Notes: generated by a model from the letters alone, not told the origin. Counted from the stretch's first letter, positions 20,115-30,352 are shown. The stretch is 64,000 nucleotides of DNA from Sporosarcina quadrami (GCF_014836615.1 NZ_JACSQN010000005.1:124001-188000); one strand, 5' to 3'. Numbers and translations: made by a program.

Positions 20115-20624
20115 TTATTGATTAATAGAGCGTGTAATTTCCATCATTCTAGCCAAATCATTTCTAATATTTTTCTTTTTCGTAATCGTCGTCATCTTGA
20201 CCCCGCCGACACTTGTAATAAGTTCTACTTGGTCCTCGCCGATTTTCACGACAGAAGCAAATCCAAAATAACCGTCACTCGTGAAGACTTCTTCGAAGCG
20301 TTTCCGCTCTTCATTATTGTCCAAAAGGTCATAAAACAAACGACTGTCTTTTTCTTCATTCGTGTTTATGAATAAAATGAATGTCTCATCGCCTTTTTTC
20401 ATAACAATATTTTGAGCATCTGAATCTTCCGCAATTGTAAATCCGGAAGGTTTGTATAATGAAACGCCTTGAACTTCATCATTCGTCTGTTTATCGTCTA
20501 GCAGAAAAGCTTCTTTAGCTACTGCAATCCCATCTGCAGCCCTTTCATCTAGCGTTTGTCCACAAGCTGTCAAAACACTGATGGAAAGGATTAATAGGAA
20601 TAAGAATTTCCAAGATCGGAACAT
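20115..20624 (-). CDS. Small lipoprotein, unknown function
   Basis: A Sec/lipoprotein signal is evident: MFRSWKFLFLLILSISVLTAC with lipobox LTAC, so the mature N-terminus is Cys 21. The mature ~149 residues are acidic and contain alternating hydrophobic strands and the phrase VELITSVGGVKMTTI. I do not recognise the family. GGAGG lies seven bases before the ATG. It is upstream of ytpQ on the same strand with a gap of about 95 bases, a place held by the thioredoxin-like ytpP in B. subtilis. Expected to be tethered to the outer face of the membrane. Confidence 0.8.
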   Translation of the reverse strand: MFRSWKFLFLLILSISVLTACGQTLDERAADGIAVAKEAFLLDDKQTNDEVQGVSLYKPSGFTIAEDSDAQNIVMKKGDETFILFINTNEEKDSRLFYDLLDNNEERKRFEEVFTSDGYFGFASVVKIGEDQVELITSVGGVKMTTITKKKNIRNDLARMMEITRSINQ

Positions 20625-20767
20625 TCAATTTCCTCCAATCATTTCATGCTTATTTTTAGAGTACTCATCGTTTTCTATTTTAAAGTTAATGAAGGCCATA
20701 TGCAAACATGTCGGTTCATTTGACCGTCTCATGACTTCCCTACTTTATTACTTTTCAAGCAATAAAA

Positions 20768-20797
20768 GGCCATCCTTGTCAAATTATAAGGATGGCC
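20768..20797 (-). terminator. Terminator of the M42 peptidase gene
   Basis: Arms GGCCATCCTT and AAGGATGGCC (10 bp, perfect) followed on the minus strand by TTTTATTGC. Confidence 0.88.
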
Positions 20798-20816
20798 GCT
20801 TCATTTTTATCATTTA

Positions 20817-21890
20817 TTAGACATTGCTTTTAATTGTTTCAACCGTCGTCTTATCACATGCTTTCACTAGTTTCACAAGGAGTTCCTTAGCCGCAGCATA
20901 GTCATCTGTATGGATAATAGACGCTGCAGTATGGATATAGCGAGAACAAATGCCAATAACTGCACTCGGAACGCCTTCATTGGAAATATGAACTTGACCT
21001 GCATCCGTGCCGCCTTGAGAGACAAAGTATTGATACGGAATATTATTAGATTCAGCTGTATCCAGAATGAACTCTCTCATACCACGATGCGTGACCATCG
21101 AACGATCCAAAATACGCAACAATGTACCTTTCCCTAATTGACCAAATTCGTTTTTATTACCAGAAGCATCGTTCGCTGGGCTTGCATCCAGTGCGAAGAA
21201 TAGATCAGGGTTAATCATACGTGCCGCAGCTTGAGCACCACGCAACCCAACTTCTTCCATGACGTTTGCTCCTGAATAGAGTGTATTGGGTAGTTCGGTT
21301 CCGTGTACTTCTTTTAACAATTCGATTGCTAGTCCACATCCATAACGGTTATCCCACGCTTTTGCCATGATTTTCTTTTCATTGGCCATAGGCGTGAATG
21401 GACAGATTGGCACGATTTGTTGGCCTGGACGAATACCGATCTTCTGTGCATCCGCTTTATCGTCAGCACCGATATCGATAAGCATGTTTTTAATTTCCAT
21501 TGGTCTGTTACGAACTTCATCGCTTAGCAAATGTGGAGGGATGGAGCCTATAACCCCAACAACAGGTCCGCTCTCAGTAATTATTTCAACACGCTGCGCT
21601 AGTAATACTTGGTTCCACCAGCCACCAAGCGGTTGGAAACGAAGCATCCCGTTATCAGTAATTGCCGTTACCATGAATCCTACTTCATCCATATGGCCTG
21701 CAACCATGATTTTTGGTGCATCTTCTTCACCTTTACGAACGCCGAAAACGCCACCAAGATTGTCTTGAATCAATTCATCAGAGTATTTTCCAAGCTCCTC
21801 ACGCATGTAAGCACGCAACATATATTCATTACCTGGTGCAGCTGGTGTTTCTGTCAACGTTTTGAACATGGCTAAAGTTTCTTTATTCAT
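20817..21890 (-). CDS. ytoP: M42-family glutamyl/deblocking aminopeptidase YtoP
   Basis: Cytosolic dinuclear-metal aminopeptidase, usually a large dodecamer degrading peptides. The metal and catalytic residues of the family are present: His and Asp in [10 protein letters not shown] (about 62-71), Asp in [10 protein letters not shown], the EE pair in [11 protein letters not shown], Asp in FALDASPA, and a terminal His in [12 protein letters not shown]. The ATG at 21890 has a GGGGG site 10 bases upstream, while the TTG at 21911 is upstream of it. 357 residues is normal. Monocistronic with a strong terminator. Confidence 0.93.
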   Translation of the reverse strand: MNKETLAMFKTLTETPAAPGNEYMLRAYMREELGKYSDELIQDNLGGVFGVRKGEEDAPKIMVAGHMDEVGFMVTAITDNGMLRFQPLGGWWNQVLLAQRVEIITESGPVVGVIGSIPPHLLSDEVRNRPMEIKNMLIDIGADDKADAQKIGIRPGQQIVPICPFTPMANEKKIMAKAWDNRYGCGLAIELLKEVHGTELPNTLYSGANVMEEVGLRGAQAAARMINPDLFFALDASPANDASGNKNEFGQLGKGTLLRILDRSMVTHRGMREFILDTAESNNIPYQYFVSQGGTDAGQVHISNEGVPSAVIGICSRYIHTAASIIHTDDYAAAKELLVKLVKACDKTTVETIKSNV

Positions 21891-22081
21891 GAAAAATTTC
21901 CCCCAATTCAATATGTACTCTCTCTAGTATAGTGCAGTATTCAGAAACTTTCCATCCTGAATATTTAGGATACCGAATTATTTTCTGCGCACGATAAGTG
22001 TATTTCAAATGTTTTCTTATGAAGATAATTCATAGAGAATATGATACACTTGTGACAGATTACTTGAGGGGGTTCACGTGT

Positions 22082-22396
22082 ATGAAAGCAAAAGATTTCG
22101 TTGCAGGGATATTAACAGGTGTTGCTGCTGGACTTATTGTCAACCAAGCATATGAAAAAATGAATCCGAACACTTCCGCAGAGAACGTATTGAACTCTGT
22201 TAAAGATGCATTTAAAAAAGAGGGGCCGATTGATGGATCGTGGATCGTCATGAAACCTGAACCCTTCACAAACCATGTCCTATCAATGGATGTGTACCGT
22301 GGTGGAATTTCGAGAATTCGTAACGGTGAGCTTGAACAATTTGAGTTTGCCGCAAACTCAGAAACAGGTACAGTCGTTGAGCTAACACAAAAGTGA
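22082..22396 (+). CDS. ytzB: PepSY-like small exported/membrane protein YtzB
   Basis: 104 residues. The N-terminal segment DFVAGILTGVAAGLIVNQ is moderately hydrophobic and could be a membrane anchor or uncleaved signal. The rest resembles a PepSY-type fold, with GSWIVMKPEP and VYRGGISRIRNGELEQFEF. GAGGGGG at 22066-22072 fixes the ATG at 22082, discarding a longer upstream frame. Same position as ytzB in B. subtilis, convergent with ytnP. Function unknown. Confidence 0.82.
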   Translation: MKAKDFVAGILTGVAAGLIVNQAYEKMNPNTSAENVLNSVKDAFKKEGPIDGSWIVMKPEPFTNHVLSMDVYRGGISRIRNGELEQFEFAANSETGTVVELTQK

Positions 22397-22418
22397 ACAA
22401 CAATCGTATATGCAAATA

Positions 22419-22452
22419 AAAAGTAGAGGAAAAGCTTTTCCTCTACTTTTTT
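22419..22452. terminator. Bidirectional terminator between ytzB and ytnP
   Basis: Almost loopless perfect hairpin AAAAGTAGAGGAAAA-GC-TTTTCCTCTACTTTT with A and T tracts. Confidence 0.92.
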
Positions 22453-22467
22453 GTTTCAAAATTATCA

Positions 22468-23316
22468 TTACGTAAATGACCGTTCCACGACTTCCGTTAA
22501 TTCTTTACCAGACGCTTCCCACTGTACAAGACGATATACTGCATCATGATAAAAGATGAACCGATAGTTATTTGCTAGTGCCTCTTTCATGATTTTCTCC
22601 TTGGCAAATATGGAAATCATCGGATAATCATCATACGCTAGCACCCATAACGGATTGCTATGAGCATGCGTTGGCATAATGTCTGCCATATGGATTATGG
22701 TCTCACCGTTTTGCGTCAACTTAATAATACTATGACCATCACTATGACCACCCGTATGGATCATTTGAATGCCAGGTAAGATTTCCGTCTCCAAATCGAA
22801 CGTTTTTACTTGTGTTTGTATCGGCTCCCAATTTTCTTTCCAATACGTATTCTTTGAACGAATATTAGGTTCCCTCATCTCATTCCACTCAATTTGCGAA
22901 ACATAAATATCCGCATTTGGGAAGACAGAGACGAGTTCATCGTCTTTCCAACCGGTTAGCCCTGCCGCATGATCATTATGGAGGTGCGTCATGAGAATCA
23001 TATCGATGTCTGAAGTACTTAAGCCGATCTTCGCTAAACTTTCCTCAACTTTCGTTTCAGCTCTCACACCTAGATTCCGTTTCAGCTTTTCCGTCAATTT
23101 CCCTTTACCAATGCCCGAATCGATCAGAATATGTTTTCCTTGATAGGAAATGAGAATTGGATCTGTCCGCAATTCGATTAAATTATTTTCATCGACTGCA
23201 TATCGACGAGACCATAATGCTTTAGGCACAACTCCAAACATCGTCCCTCCGTCAAGATAGTTCACACCGCCGTCAAGCCATGTTAATGTCATATCGTGAA
23301 AAGAATATGTATCCAT
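22468..23316 (-). CDS. ytnP: Metallo-beta-lactamase-fold hydrolase, YtnP lactonase type
   Basis: The HxHxDH zinc motif is present as [11 protein letters not shown] (about residues 106-116), with a further His in [10 protein letters not shown] and Asp in HMADIMP, completing a dinuclear site of the AHL-lactonase branch. B. subtilis YtnP is a lactonase able to inactivate signalling lactones. The natural substrate here is not known. The ATG at 23316 follows AAAGGGGTG. 282 residues matches YtnP, and the position between ytzB and trmB is also conserved. Confidence 0.9.
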   Translation of the reverse strand: MDTYSFHDMTLTWLDGGVNYLDGGTMFGVVPKALWSRRYAVDENNLIELRTDPILISYQGKHILIDSGIGKGKLTEKLKRNLGVRAETKVEESLAKIGLSTSDIDMILMTHLHNDHAAGLTGWKDDELVSVFPNADIYVSQIEWNEMREPNIRSKNTYWKENWEPIQTQVKTFDLETEILPGIQMIHTGGHSDGHSIIKLTQNGETIIHMADIMPTHAHSNPLWVLAYDDYPMISIFAKEKIMKEALANNYRFIFYHDAVYRLVQWEASGKELTEVVERSFT

Positions 23317-23341
23317 GCAAACACCCCTTTTTACAAATTAT

Positions 23342-23983
23342 TCATCGTTTGAAGTAAGACTCCAATCGGTAAATCGGTTGACCTTTAGCTGAAAACTTCT
23401 CTTCGTATTCTGTCATAATATTGTCTTCAGGCATTTGTGCATGAAGGTCGAGTGACACATCCTTCAGTATCATCCCGTATTCAGACATCGACACTAATGA
23501 ATATTCGAAGAGCTTACGGTTGTCTGTCTTGAAATGGATTTCCCCATCTTTTTTCAAAACGTTTTCGTACCTGCTCAAAAATGCAGCATGCGTTAATCTG
23601 CGTTTGGCATGTCTCGTTTTTGGCCATGGATCAGAAAAATTCAGGAACAACCTATCCAGTTCACCTTTTGTAAAAAGATCCTCGATATTAGCACCATTTC
23701 CACGAATTAATCTGAGGTTAGAAGGTTTTTCTGCTTCAATCACTTTTTCTAATGCTGAAACAATTACGCTGTCAAAATGTTCGATTCCAATATAATTGAC
23801 GTCAGGGTTAGCCTTCGCCATACCGATTACAAATTGCCCCTTCCCAGTTCCGACTTCTACATGAATCGGATTTTCATTACCAAATATTTCTTTCCAATCT
23901 TTCACTTTTTCATCTTCGAAAATTACTACATCAGGGTGTTCGACCATGAAGTCTTTTGCCCAAGGTTTATGTCTTAATCGCAT
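23342..23983 (-). CDS. trmB: tRNA (guanine-N7-)-methyltransferase
   Basis: SAM-dependent enzyme making m7G46 in the variable loop of tRNA. Class I methyltransferase motif I is [15 protein letters not shown] (about 41-55). The TrmB signature [16 protein letters not shown] is intact (about 115-130), as is the C-terminal [11 protein letters not shown]. 213 residues is the family size. Lies 20 bases downstream of the NERD-like gene on the same strand. Confidence 0.96.
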   Translation of the reverse strand: MRLRHKPWAKDFMVEHPDVVIFEDEKVKDWKEIFGNENPIHVEVGTGKGQFVIGMAKANPDVNYIGIEHFDSVIVSALEKVIEAEKPSNLRLIRGNGANIEDLFTKGELDRLFLNFSDPWPKTRHAKRRLTHAAFLSRYENVLKKDGEIHFKTDNRKLFEYSLVSMSEYGMILKDVSLDLHAQMPEDNIMTEYEEKFSAKGQPIYRLESYFKR

Positions 23984-24003
23984 AATTTTCTCTACACTCT
24001 TTT

Positions 24004-25005
24004 CTATTCAATGTTATCGGTTTCTTCGATGCCTTCATCAGTTGTTATAGGTTCTCCGAAGAGTCTGCTGACAGCTGTCGTCTGGACATTGTCTAAAATG
24101 GATTGTGCCGCTTTGAACTGATTAAACTTCATAGGAGTCACTGATTTTTGCAATGAAGCAAACCAAGCATCATAACTTCGTCTATCTATAATCTTCGTAT
24201 CATATGGAACTCCTGGATAATCGATATATCCATTTCTCGACACAAGCAGTTTTCTTACTGGAAATTCGATTTCTTGGGCAGATATAATTCCACTTACAAT
24301 TTTCTCCATACGATTTAATCCGATAAGCGGATTTAGTACTTTAGTTTCTTTATCCCCCAACTTCTTCATCCAAAAACGGTCGCTGTTCCCTATGAATGCT
24401 GATACATCTTCCTGTTCAAGCACTTTAATGCATAAGCAGTCAACTGGCGTTACTAAAATGATGTCCAATTCAACAGGCGCTTTTTTCACCTTTATAATGG
24501 GATAATAAAATAACAAATAGCTATCCGGCAAATTTTGCGTGAAACTGCGCAGCAATGCATCACGTATATAGTTAGCGTCCATTCGCGAGCGTTCGAGCAT
24601 CGTCGAACTTGCCCATTTCAATTGAAAATGGAATAACTGATCCATATACAGTTTACGCAACTCTTCTACACTTTGAGGTTCGTAGATAATATTCGGATGA
24701 AAATCAAAGATATCAGTTTCGTCTTCATCGGTGACTACTACTTCTTCCGCTATCTCTTCAAAAGGATCTTTTCTTTTCAACAGTTTCATTATAGGTGAAA
24801 ACCATTTACTTTCTTCCATCTGTTCTTCGGGTTGTTCATATTCATCAGGAGCCTGCCTCCAATCAGACAGCTCCTCCCCCATTTCCCATTGACGCTTCAT
24901 ACGATCCCATTGAGAATTTTTCAAGCGGATATATTGAGTAGGATAACGCGACAGATCATTTTGGTACCTTGATACATAATCTAGCAGTTTGACGAGTTGC
25001 GCCAC
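24004..25005 (-). CDS. NERD-like (nuclease-related) domain protein, uncharacterised
   Basis: The middle of this 333-residue protein (about 160-260) resembles the NERD fold: [17 protein letters not shown] followed by [25 protein letters not shown] proteins are distant relatives of restriction-type nucleases, but I do not see a complete catalytic D-ExK triad, so enzyme activity is doubtful. The N-terminus has an acidic linker ([14 protein letters not shown]). No signal or membrane segment. GTG at 25005 after CGGAG. Upstream of trmB and downstream of dat, so probably read with both. Confidence 0.6.
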   Translation of the reverse strand: MAQLVKLLDYVSRYQNDLSRYPTQYIRLKNSQWDRMKRQWEMGEELSDWRQAPDEYEQPEEQMEESKWFSPIMKLLKRKDPFEEIAEEVVVTDEDETDIFDFHPNIIYEPQSVEELRKLYMDQLFHFQLKWASSTMLERSRMDANYIRDALLRSFTQNLPDSYLLFYYPIIKVKKAPVELDIILVTPVDCLCIKVLEQEDVSAFIGNSDRFWMKKLGDKETKVLNPLIGLNRMEKIVSGIISAQEIEFPVRKLLVSRNGYIDYPGVPYDTKIIDRRSYDAWFASLQKSVTPMKFNQFKAAQSILDNVQTTAVSRLFGEPITTDEGIEETDNIE

Positions 25006-25037
25006 TTCTATCCACTCCGATCAGTTGGCAATCTTCA

Positions 25038-25892
25038 TCATTTACCTGTTACAGTTAACGGGAGCTTTTTAGCAAAAGCTTCCTGCAATTTCTTAGTGAT
25101 TGGTCCTGGAACTCCTGAACCGATCTTTTTGTTATCTATTGTAATAACAGGTGTCACTTCAGCTGTTGTAGAAGTCATGATGAATTCATCCATCATATAT
25201 AATTCTTCCAATGTAAATTCCTTCTCTAGTACAGGTATATCCAATTCAGCACAAATTTCTAAAACAACTTGACGTGTAATACCATTTAGGATTAGGTTTG
25301 TCGCAGGATGTGTATACACAATACCATTTAGAATACCGAACATATTAGAAGATGATCCTTCCATGACAATACCATCTCTGACGAAAATCGCTTCGACACA
25401 ACCAGCTTCATGCGCTTCCTGCTTCGCCATAACATTGCCAAGTAAATTCAAGCTTTTAATATCACAACGTAGCCAGCGGATATCCTCCACTGTCTTTGCC
25501 GCCACACCTTCTTGCAAATTTAATACAGGACGTGGATTGACAATCGCATAGCCTGTCACGACAGGCGGGACATTCATGTCAGGGAAATGATGAACACGAG
25601 CTGAAGCGCCACGTGTTACTTGCATATAGACATGCCCTGTATCAATATCGTTTTTCTTCATAAGCTCTTCCGCGATTCCGATAAGCTGTTGTTCCGTATA
25701 AGGAACAGCCATTTTAACTTTCGATGCGCTTTCAAGTAATCGAGCCATATGCTCTTGTGCAGTGAACAACTCACCGTTATACACCTTTACAACTTCATAA
25801 ACGCCATCTCCAAAATAATAGCCTCTGTCATCAATGGATATGCGGACACCATCTTTGTCCGTAAACTGTCCATCTACAAAATAAATCGTCAT
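25038..25892 (-). CDS. dat: D-amino-acid aminotransferase
   Basis: PLP fold-type IV transaminase making D-Glu/D-Ala for the wall. Seen: FVDGQFTDKDG and DRGYYFGDGVYEV at the N-terminus, the substrate-loop Arg/His region TRGASARVHHFP (about 97-108), the Schiff-base lysine in CDIKSLNLLGN (about 145) and EGSSSNMFGI (about 178). These discriminate D-AAT from branched-chain transaminase. 284 residues. The ATG overlaps the pepV stop by four bases, giving a pepV-dat pair. Confidence 0.93.
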   Translation of the reverse strand: MTIYFVDGQFTDKDGVRISIDDRGYYFGDGVYEVVKVYNGELFTAQEHMARLLESASKVKMAVPYTEQQLIGIAEELMKKNDIDTGHVYMQVTRGASARVHHFPDMNVPPVVTGYAIVNPRPVLNLQEGVAAKTVEDIRWLRCDIKSLNLLGNVMAKQEAHEAGCVEAIFVRDGIVMEGSSSNMFGILNGIVYTHPATNLILNGITRQVVLEICAELDIPVLEKEFTLEELYMMDEFIMTSTTAEVTPVITIDNKKIGSGVPGPITKKLQEAFAKKLPLTVTGK

Positions 25893-27298
25893 TCTGACTC
25901 CCCTTTCAAATCTTCCCCTGCCAAACGACTAATCGCTTCTGCGTAAATAGCAGTCGCTTTATACAGGTCTTCTATATATACATATTCATCAGCCTGATGA
26001 GCGACATCTTCCCTGCCTGGAAAGAGCATACCGAAGGCGACGCCTTTTTCAAGTACACGTGCATAAGTACCACCGCCAATTGCAAGCAACTCAGCCTCTT
26101 CATCAGTATAAGCTGTATAGACTTCTTGCAACGTCTTAATAAGTGGATCGTTTGCATCCACGTAGTGAGGTTGTGAATTTGATTGGACTTCCAGTTGGAA
26201 TGCCGTTTCTTTCAGACGGTCTTGACATGTCGAGATTTTCTCGTCAAATGGATACGTAACTGAATAACGCATGCTGACAATAATCTTACCACCTTCTTCA
26301 GGTGTAAAGGAGACAATTCCGGCATTTAATGTTGTATCCCCTGAAATTTCATCATTGAAAGCCAAACCTAAATAACGACCGCGCGATTCATTCCCGAATG
26401 AATCCAGGATGAATTGTGTGAATTCTTTCGACTCACCCTCAACAAAAATCTTATTCAGAAATGAGGCAAGAAGAACGGCAGCGTTTACACCATTATCAGG
26501 CTCCATGGCATGTGCCGATTTACCGTGTACGCTAATATCGATGGCACCGTCTGTTTCAATCATTGCACTTGCGACATCGTGGATATTCATAAAAGTTTCA
26601 AACTTTGAGTGAATTTCACTAAAATCAGCTTTAATTCTTGCTTCCGCGTAGTCCGGAACCATATTCGTCCGGTTTCCAGATTTGAAATAAAGGAGCTGTC
26701 CATCATGTGATATTATTTTTTTCGAAAAGATAAGCTCGGAAATTCCTTTTTCAGCATTGATAATCGGGAAATCCGCATCTGGAGCAAATCCAATTGTCGG
26801 CATCTCCTCTTTTTCAAAATAACGGTCAACACATCTGAAACCGCTCTCTTCGTCAGAACCAATGATCAGTCTAACACGCTTAGTCAGCGGAATACCTGCA
26901 TCCTTCACCATTTTCATGGCATGCCAAGCGGCCATCGTCGGGCCTTTGTCGTCAATTGCCCCACGCCCAAACAATTTACCGTCAGCAACAGTCCCGTCAA
27001 ACGGACCGTATGTCCAATTGCCACCAGCGGGAACGATGTCGACGTGACAGAGAATGCCAAGCAGTTCATCTCCTTCGCCCATTTCTATATGACCAGCCAT
27101 ATTATCAATGTTATTCACTGTGAAACCAGCTTGTCTGCCCTCTTCCAAAAGCCATTCAAGTGCGCGTTTCGGTTCCGGTCCAAACGGAGCATCGGGCGTT
27201 GCAGCCGCTTCATCCAATACAGACGGGATGGATATTAATTTTTTTAAGTCACCGATAAGTTCATCTTGTGTTTCCATAACTTTGTTCTTCCAGTTCAA
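25889..27298 (-). CDS. pepV: Dipeptidase PepV (M20 family)
   Basis: Zn-dependent dipeptidase of the M20/ArgE family. Metal-site motifs: LCHVDIVPAG (about 80-90), GRGAIDDKGPTMAAWHA (about 112-128), the general-base pair in GSDEESGFRC (about 147) and a late AIGGGTYARVL. The TTG at 27298 gives MNWKNKVMETQDEL, matching the usual M-N-W-K start of PepV, with AGGTG nine bases upstream; a GTG at 27310 is an alternative. 469 residues. Coupled to dat downstream. In B. subtilis ytjP is the equivalent gene. Confidence 0.93.
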   Translation of the reverse strand: MNWKNKVMETQDELIGDLKKLISIPSVLDEAAATPDAPFGPEPKRALEWLLEEGRQAGFTVNNIDNMAGHIEMGEGDELLGILCHVDIVPAGGNWTYGPFDGTVADGKLFGRGAIDDKGPTMAAWHAMKMVKDAGIPLTKRVRLIIGSDEESGFRCVDRYFEKEEMPTIGFAPDADFPIINAEKGISELIFSKKIISHDGQLLYFKSGNRTNMVPDYAEARIKADFSEIHSKFETFMNIHDVASAMIETDGAIDISVHGKSAHAMEPDNGVNAAVLLASFLNKIFVEGESKEFTQFILDSFGNESRGRYLGLAFNDEISGDTTLNAGIVSFTPEEGGKIIVSMRYSVTYPFDEKISTCQDRLKETAFQLEVQSNSQPHYVDANDPLIKTLQEVYTAYTDEEAELLAIGGGTYARVLEKGVAFGMLFPGREDVAHQADEYVYIEDLYKATAIYAEAISRLAGEDLKGESE

Positions 27299-27468
27299 CA
27301 AATTGAGCACCTACTCTCTTTTAATGTCTGCCAACAGATTCTTGAAACGATAGTGTTTCAAGAAAATCCAGTTAACCTATTTTCACACGTTCAGCTAAGA
27401 AAATAAAGAAGGAAACACTCTTAACAAAATATTCACAATAAGTCCATGTTTTATTGACTGAAATAAGG

Positions 27469-27512
27469 TATACTACTATTGTCAGAACATTTCATTTGAC
27501 GCCGTGTTCTGA
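27469..27512 (+). promoter_or_regulatory. Promoter and inverted-repeat leader of ytzE
   Basis: TATACT (27469-27474) is a likely -10. Just downstream is a perfect 8-bp inverted repeat TCAGAACA (27482-27489) / TGTTCTGA (27505-27512), placed over the expected transcription start. It could be an operator for the encoded DeoR-type regulator or a leader stem. The -35 is weak. Confidence 0.4.
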
Positions 27513-27617
27513 TGAAAGGAGTGCATTGTCGGAGGCAATTTCAACTCACATAGGTAACATTCAATAGTCTCATGCCCATTGGTTTTTGGAAAATGAAGAT
27601 GAGGAGTGGATCTACAG

Positions 27618-27839
27618 TTGAAGCCAACTACTGATCGTATGCTTACCCGAATAAAGGATGTCTATTTGTATATCCTCGATCGGGGAGTCGTTACAACAGA
27701 AAATGTTGTCGAGGAATTCGGCATCACAAATCGTACAGCACAAAGGGACTTAAATGTCCTCGAATACAACGAGCTCATTAAAAGTCCCGCGCGTGGTAAA
27801 TGGACAACAACAGAGAAAAAAGTTAAATTGTCCTCCTGA
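27618..27839 (+). CDS. ytzE: Small DeoR-type helix-turn-helix regulator YtzE
   Basis: 73 residues, essentially only the N-terminal DeoR-family winged helix: RIKDVYLYILDRGVV, then TTENVVEEFGITNRTAQRDL, the recognition helix. It has no sugar-phosphate sensing domain. The TTG at 27618 gives MKPTTDRMLTRIKDVY, aligning with B. subtilis YtzE, with GAGGAG 11 bases upstream; the GTG at 27606 overlaps that site. Located between pepV and the pseudouridine synthase as in B. subtilis. Targets unknown. Confidence 0.85.
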   Translation: MKPTTDRMLTRIKDVYLYILDRGVVTTENVVEEFGITNRTAQRDLNVLEYNELIKSPARGKWTTTEKKVKLSS

Positions 27840-27843
27840 CATA

Positions 27844-27879
27844 TGAAAAGGCCGAACGCTAATCCGTTCAGCCTTTTCA
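27844..27879. terminator. Bidirectional terminator between ytzE and rsuA-like gene
   Basis: Hairpin TGAAAAGGC-GAACG / CGTTC-GCCTTTTCA between convergent genes. Confidence 0.88.
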
Positions 27880-27881
27880 TC

Positions 27882-28583
27882 TCACAACATGGCAAGTTCC
27901 TCTTTTGTCAACTCTCTATATTCGCCAAGCGGTAATCCTTCATCCAACTTCAAGGGACCCATCGACATGCGCTTCAGATAAACGACTTTCTTTCCTACCG
28001 CTTCAAACATCCGCTTCACTTGATGGAACTTCCCTTCCGTGATTGTCAATTCAATTTCGGACACTTCAGCAGACTTTAGTATCCGTAATATACCCGGTTT
28101 TGTAAAATAGCCATCTTCTAATGTGACACCTTCAGCAAACCGCTCGATATCATCTTCAGTAACTACACCATCAATATGAGCATAATACATTTTAGGCACT
28201 TCTTTTTTCGGTGACAATAATTCATGGGTCAACTTCCCATCATTCGTAATGAGCAACAAACCCTCTGTATCCTTATCGAGACGACCGACAGGAAACGGCT
28301 CAAAATGACGGTATTCATCATCCAACAAATCGATGACAGTTTGGTCCCGATTATCTTCCGTTGCAGAAATGACGCCTTGCGGTTTGTGCATCATCAAATA
28401 GATGAATTCACGATAGATGATCGGTTCTCCTAATAACGTCACTTCATCATTTTGTACATCAACGTGTAACCCAGGATCTTTCACAGGATTGCCATTCACT
28501 GCAATCGCCCCTTTTTTCAAGAAACCCTTCACTTCTTTGCGGGAACCAAATCCCATATTCGATACAAATTTGTCTAGACGCAT
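27882..28583 (-). CDS. 16S rRNA pseudouridine synthase, RsuA family
   Basis: An N-terminal S4 RNA-binding domain (about residues 1-50, MRLDKFVSNMGFGSRKEVK) is followed by a RsuA/RluB-type catalytic domain with the active Asp in GRLDKDTEGLLLITNDG (about 99-115). The C-terminal KRMSMGPLKLDEGLPLGEYR is the family ending. Expected to convert U516 (E. coli numbering) of 16S rRNA, by family. Corresponds to B. subtilis ytzG. It follows ytgP by three bases, so the two form an operon. Confidence 0.93.
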   Translation of the reverse strand: MRLDKFVSNMGFGSRKEVKGFLKKGAIAVNGNPVKDPGLHVDVQNDEVTLLGEPIIYREFIYLMMHKPQGVISATEDNRDQTVIDLLDDEYRHFEPFPVGRLDKDTEGLLLITNDGKLTHELLSPKKEVPKMYYAHIDGVVTEDDIERFAEGVTLEDGYFTKPGILRILKSAEVSEIELTITEGKFHQVKRMFEAVGKKVVYLKRMSMGPLKLDEGLPLGEYRELTKEELAML

Positions 28584-28586
28584 TAG

Positions 28587-30203
28587 TTACCCTCCAATTC
28601 CAAACTTCTTAGTGATTCTTGTTAACCTATCTCCGAACAGCTTCTGAGCAAGCCCCGATTTAAGCGACAGCAACCCGTAAATAACTGCCCCAACGAATGC
28701 GCAAATCAATACATAGAGCAACGCCTGCATTTTCCCTTCAACAGGACTGATGGCGATAAGCCCTTTCAATGTAAAGTGAACAGCTATGAACATAATTACG
28801 TTGAAGATGCCGATGAGAACAATCCGCCGTAAAACCATTCTAAAACGATAATGAAGAACACGAGAAATGACATAAATATTAATAGCTACCGCAACCGCGT
28901 ATCCGATTGCAGTCGCAGCAATTGCACCGTTCACTTCAAAAAGCTTAATTAGAGGAATATTCAAGACCATCTTAACAAGCAATCCGGTAAGTGAAGTGAA
29001 GACAATCCATTTGTGTTTATCAATTCCCTGCAAGATGGCGGCAGTTACGGTGAACAGGCCAAACAGTATGGCAACAGGTGCATATGTCGCAAGTACGTCA
29101 GCACCAATCGGATTACTGCCATAAAAGAATGTATAGATTGGTCTTGATAATATTATTAGTCCGAGAACCATGGGAGCAGTCAGAAATAACATGATCTGAT
29201 AAGTTTGATCGAGCGACCGATTGATTCCTTTGTAGTCATTTTTAGTATAGAACCTCGTCATGACAGGTATTAACGCCATTGAAAAGCCCGTCGCAACCAT
29301 TACAGGTATCATCACGATTTTATGCGTCAAAAAGTTGAGCATTGTAAAATATGTCTTCGCAACCTCTTCCCGACCAATAGACTCCATTGTTGTGTTGAAT
29401 GTGATCATATCTACAAATTGATAAAGTGGATTGACAACACCAACAAGGACAAACGGAATCGTATAACCAATAACTTCTTTGTACATATCAAAAAACGTAA
29501 TATCACTTGCCGGAGGACTGCTTGCGTATAGTTGGTTAAACTCAGGTTTATATTTTAACCAGTATTTATACAAAACAACGAGTCCGGCCAATGCACCAAT
29601 GAAAGCTGCAAATACCGCGAACTTAACAGCTATTCGTGGTGAAAGATCCAATACATTTACTACGATAAATGCACCAATAAGTACGACAATGATTCGCACG
29701 ATTTGTTCAACTAGTTGGGATACAGATGTAGGTTCGAATTTCTGATTACCTTGTAAATATCCACGGACAATACTCATCAATGGAACGACGAGCAAAGCGT
29801 AACTTACCCAACGTATGACAGACGTAACTTCCGCAATCGTAAAATCTTTCTCATCGTTCGTTACGACAAGATGTGCAATTGGTTCAGCCATGAAAAATAG
29901 GACTAGGAACGACAAGATACCCGTCACTGTCATTACAAGCATCCCTGACTTCATCAATTTCCTTCCGGTCGCATAATCACCGATGGCATTATATTTTGAT
30001 ACAAATTTTGAAATAGCCAGTGGTGCACCTGAAATCGCAACAGCAAGTGCGAGATTATAAGGTATGTAAGCGTATTGATAAAGACCGATATTCTCTTCCC
30101 CTACTAGTGCATAAAAAGGAATGACATATAAAAGTCCGAGCGCTTTCGATAAAAACAGCCCGATCGTTAAAATGGCTGTGCCTTTCACAAGGTTTGATGA
30201 CAT
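28587..30203 (-). CDS. ytgP: MOP-family flippase, YtgP/SpoVB type polysaccharide exporter
   Basis: 538-residue integral membrane protein with about 14 hydrophobic segments and the MOP/MVF signature at its start, GTAILTIGLFLSKALGLLYV followed by PFYALVGEENIGLYQYAY. This is the YtgP/Amj-related group; B. subtilis YtgP (MurJ-Bs) flips lipid II. The ATG at 30203 has AAGGATC upstream; the ATG at 30218 lies beyond that site. Same location and partner as in B. subtilis. Lipid II transport is family inference. Confidence 0.92.
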   Translation of the reverse strand: MSSNLVKGTAILTIGLFLSKALGLLYVIPFYALVGEENIGLYQYAYIPYNLALAVAISGAPLAISKFVSKYNAIGDYATGRKLMKSGMLVMTVTGILSFLVLFFMAEPIAHLVVTNDEKDFTIAEVTSVIRWVSYALLVVPLMSIVRGYLQGNQKFEPTSVSQLVEQIVRIIVVLIGAFIVVNVLDLSPRIAVKFAVFAAFIGALAGLVVLYKYWLKYKPEFNQLYASSPPASDITFFDMYKEVIGYTIPFVLVGVVNPLYQFVDMITFNTTMESIGREEVAKTYFTMLNFLTHKIVMIPVMVATGFSMALIPVMTRFYTKNDYKGINRSLDQTYQIMLFLTAPMVLGLIILSRPIYTFFYGSNPIGADVLATYAPVAILFGLFTVTAAILQGIDKHKWIVFTSLTGLLVKMVLNIPLIKLFEVNGAIAATAIGYAVAVAINIYVISRVLHYRFRMVLRRIVLIGIFNVIMFIAVHFTLKGLIAISPVEGKMQALLYVLICAFVGAVIYGLLSLKSGLAQKLFGDRLTRITKKFGIGG

Positions 30204-30352
30204 GGTTGATCCTTCCAATCTGTAATTCTTCTCGTCTTGAGCTACTTAACAGTTTACATCCGCCATTAAGTTTCCACAATGTTTAACGCATATAACTATT
30301 ATAGTGGAAACATGATGTATAATGGAGAAAAACTGAAAGTGTGGTTCCATAT

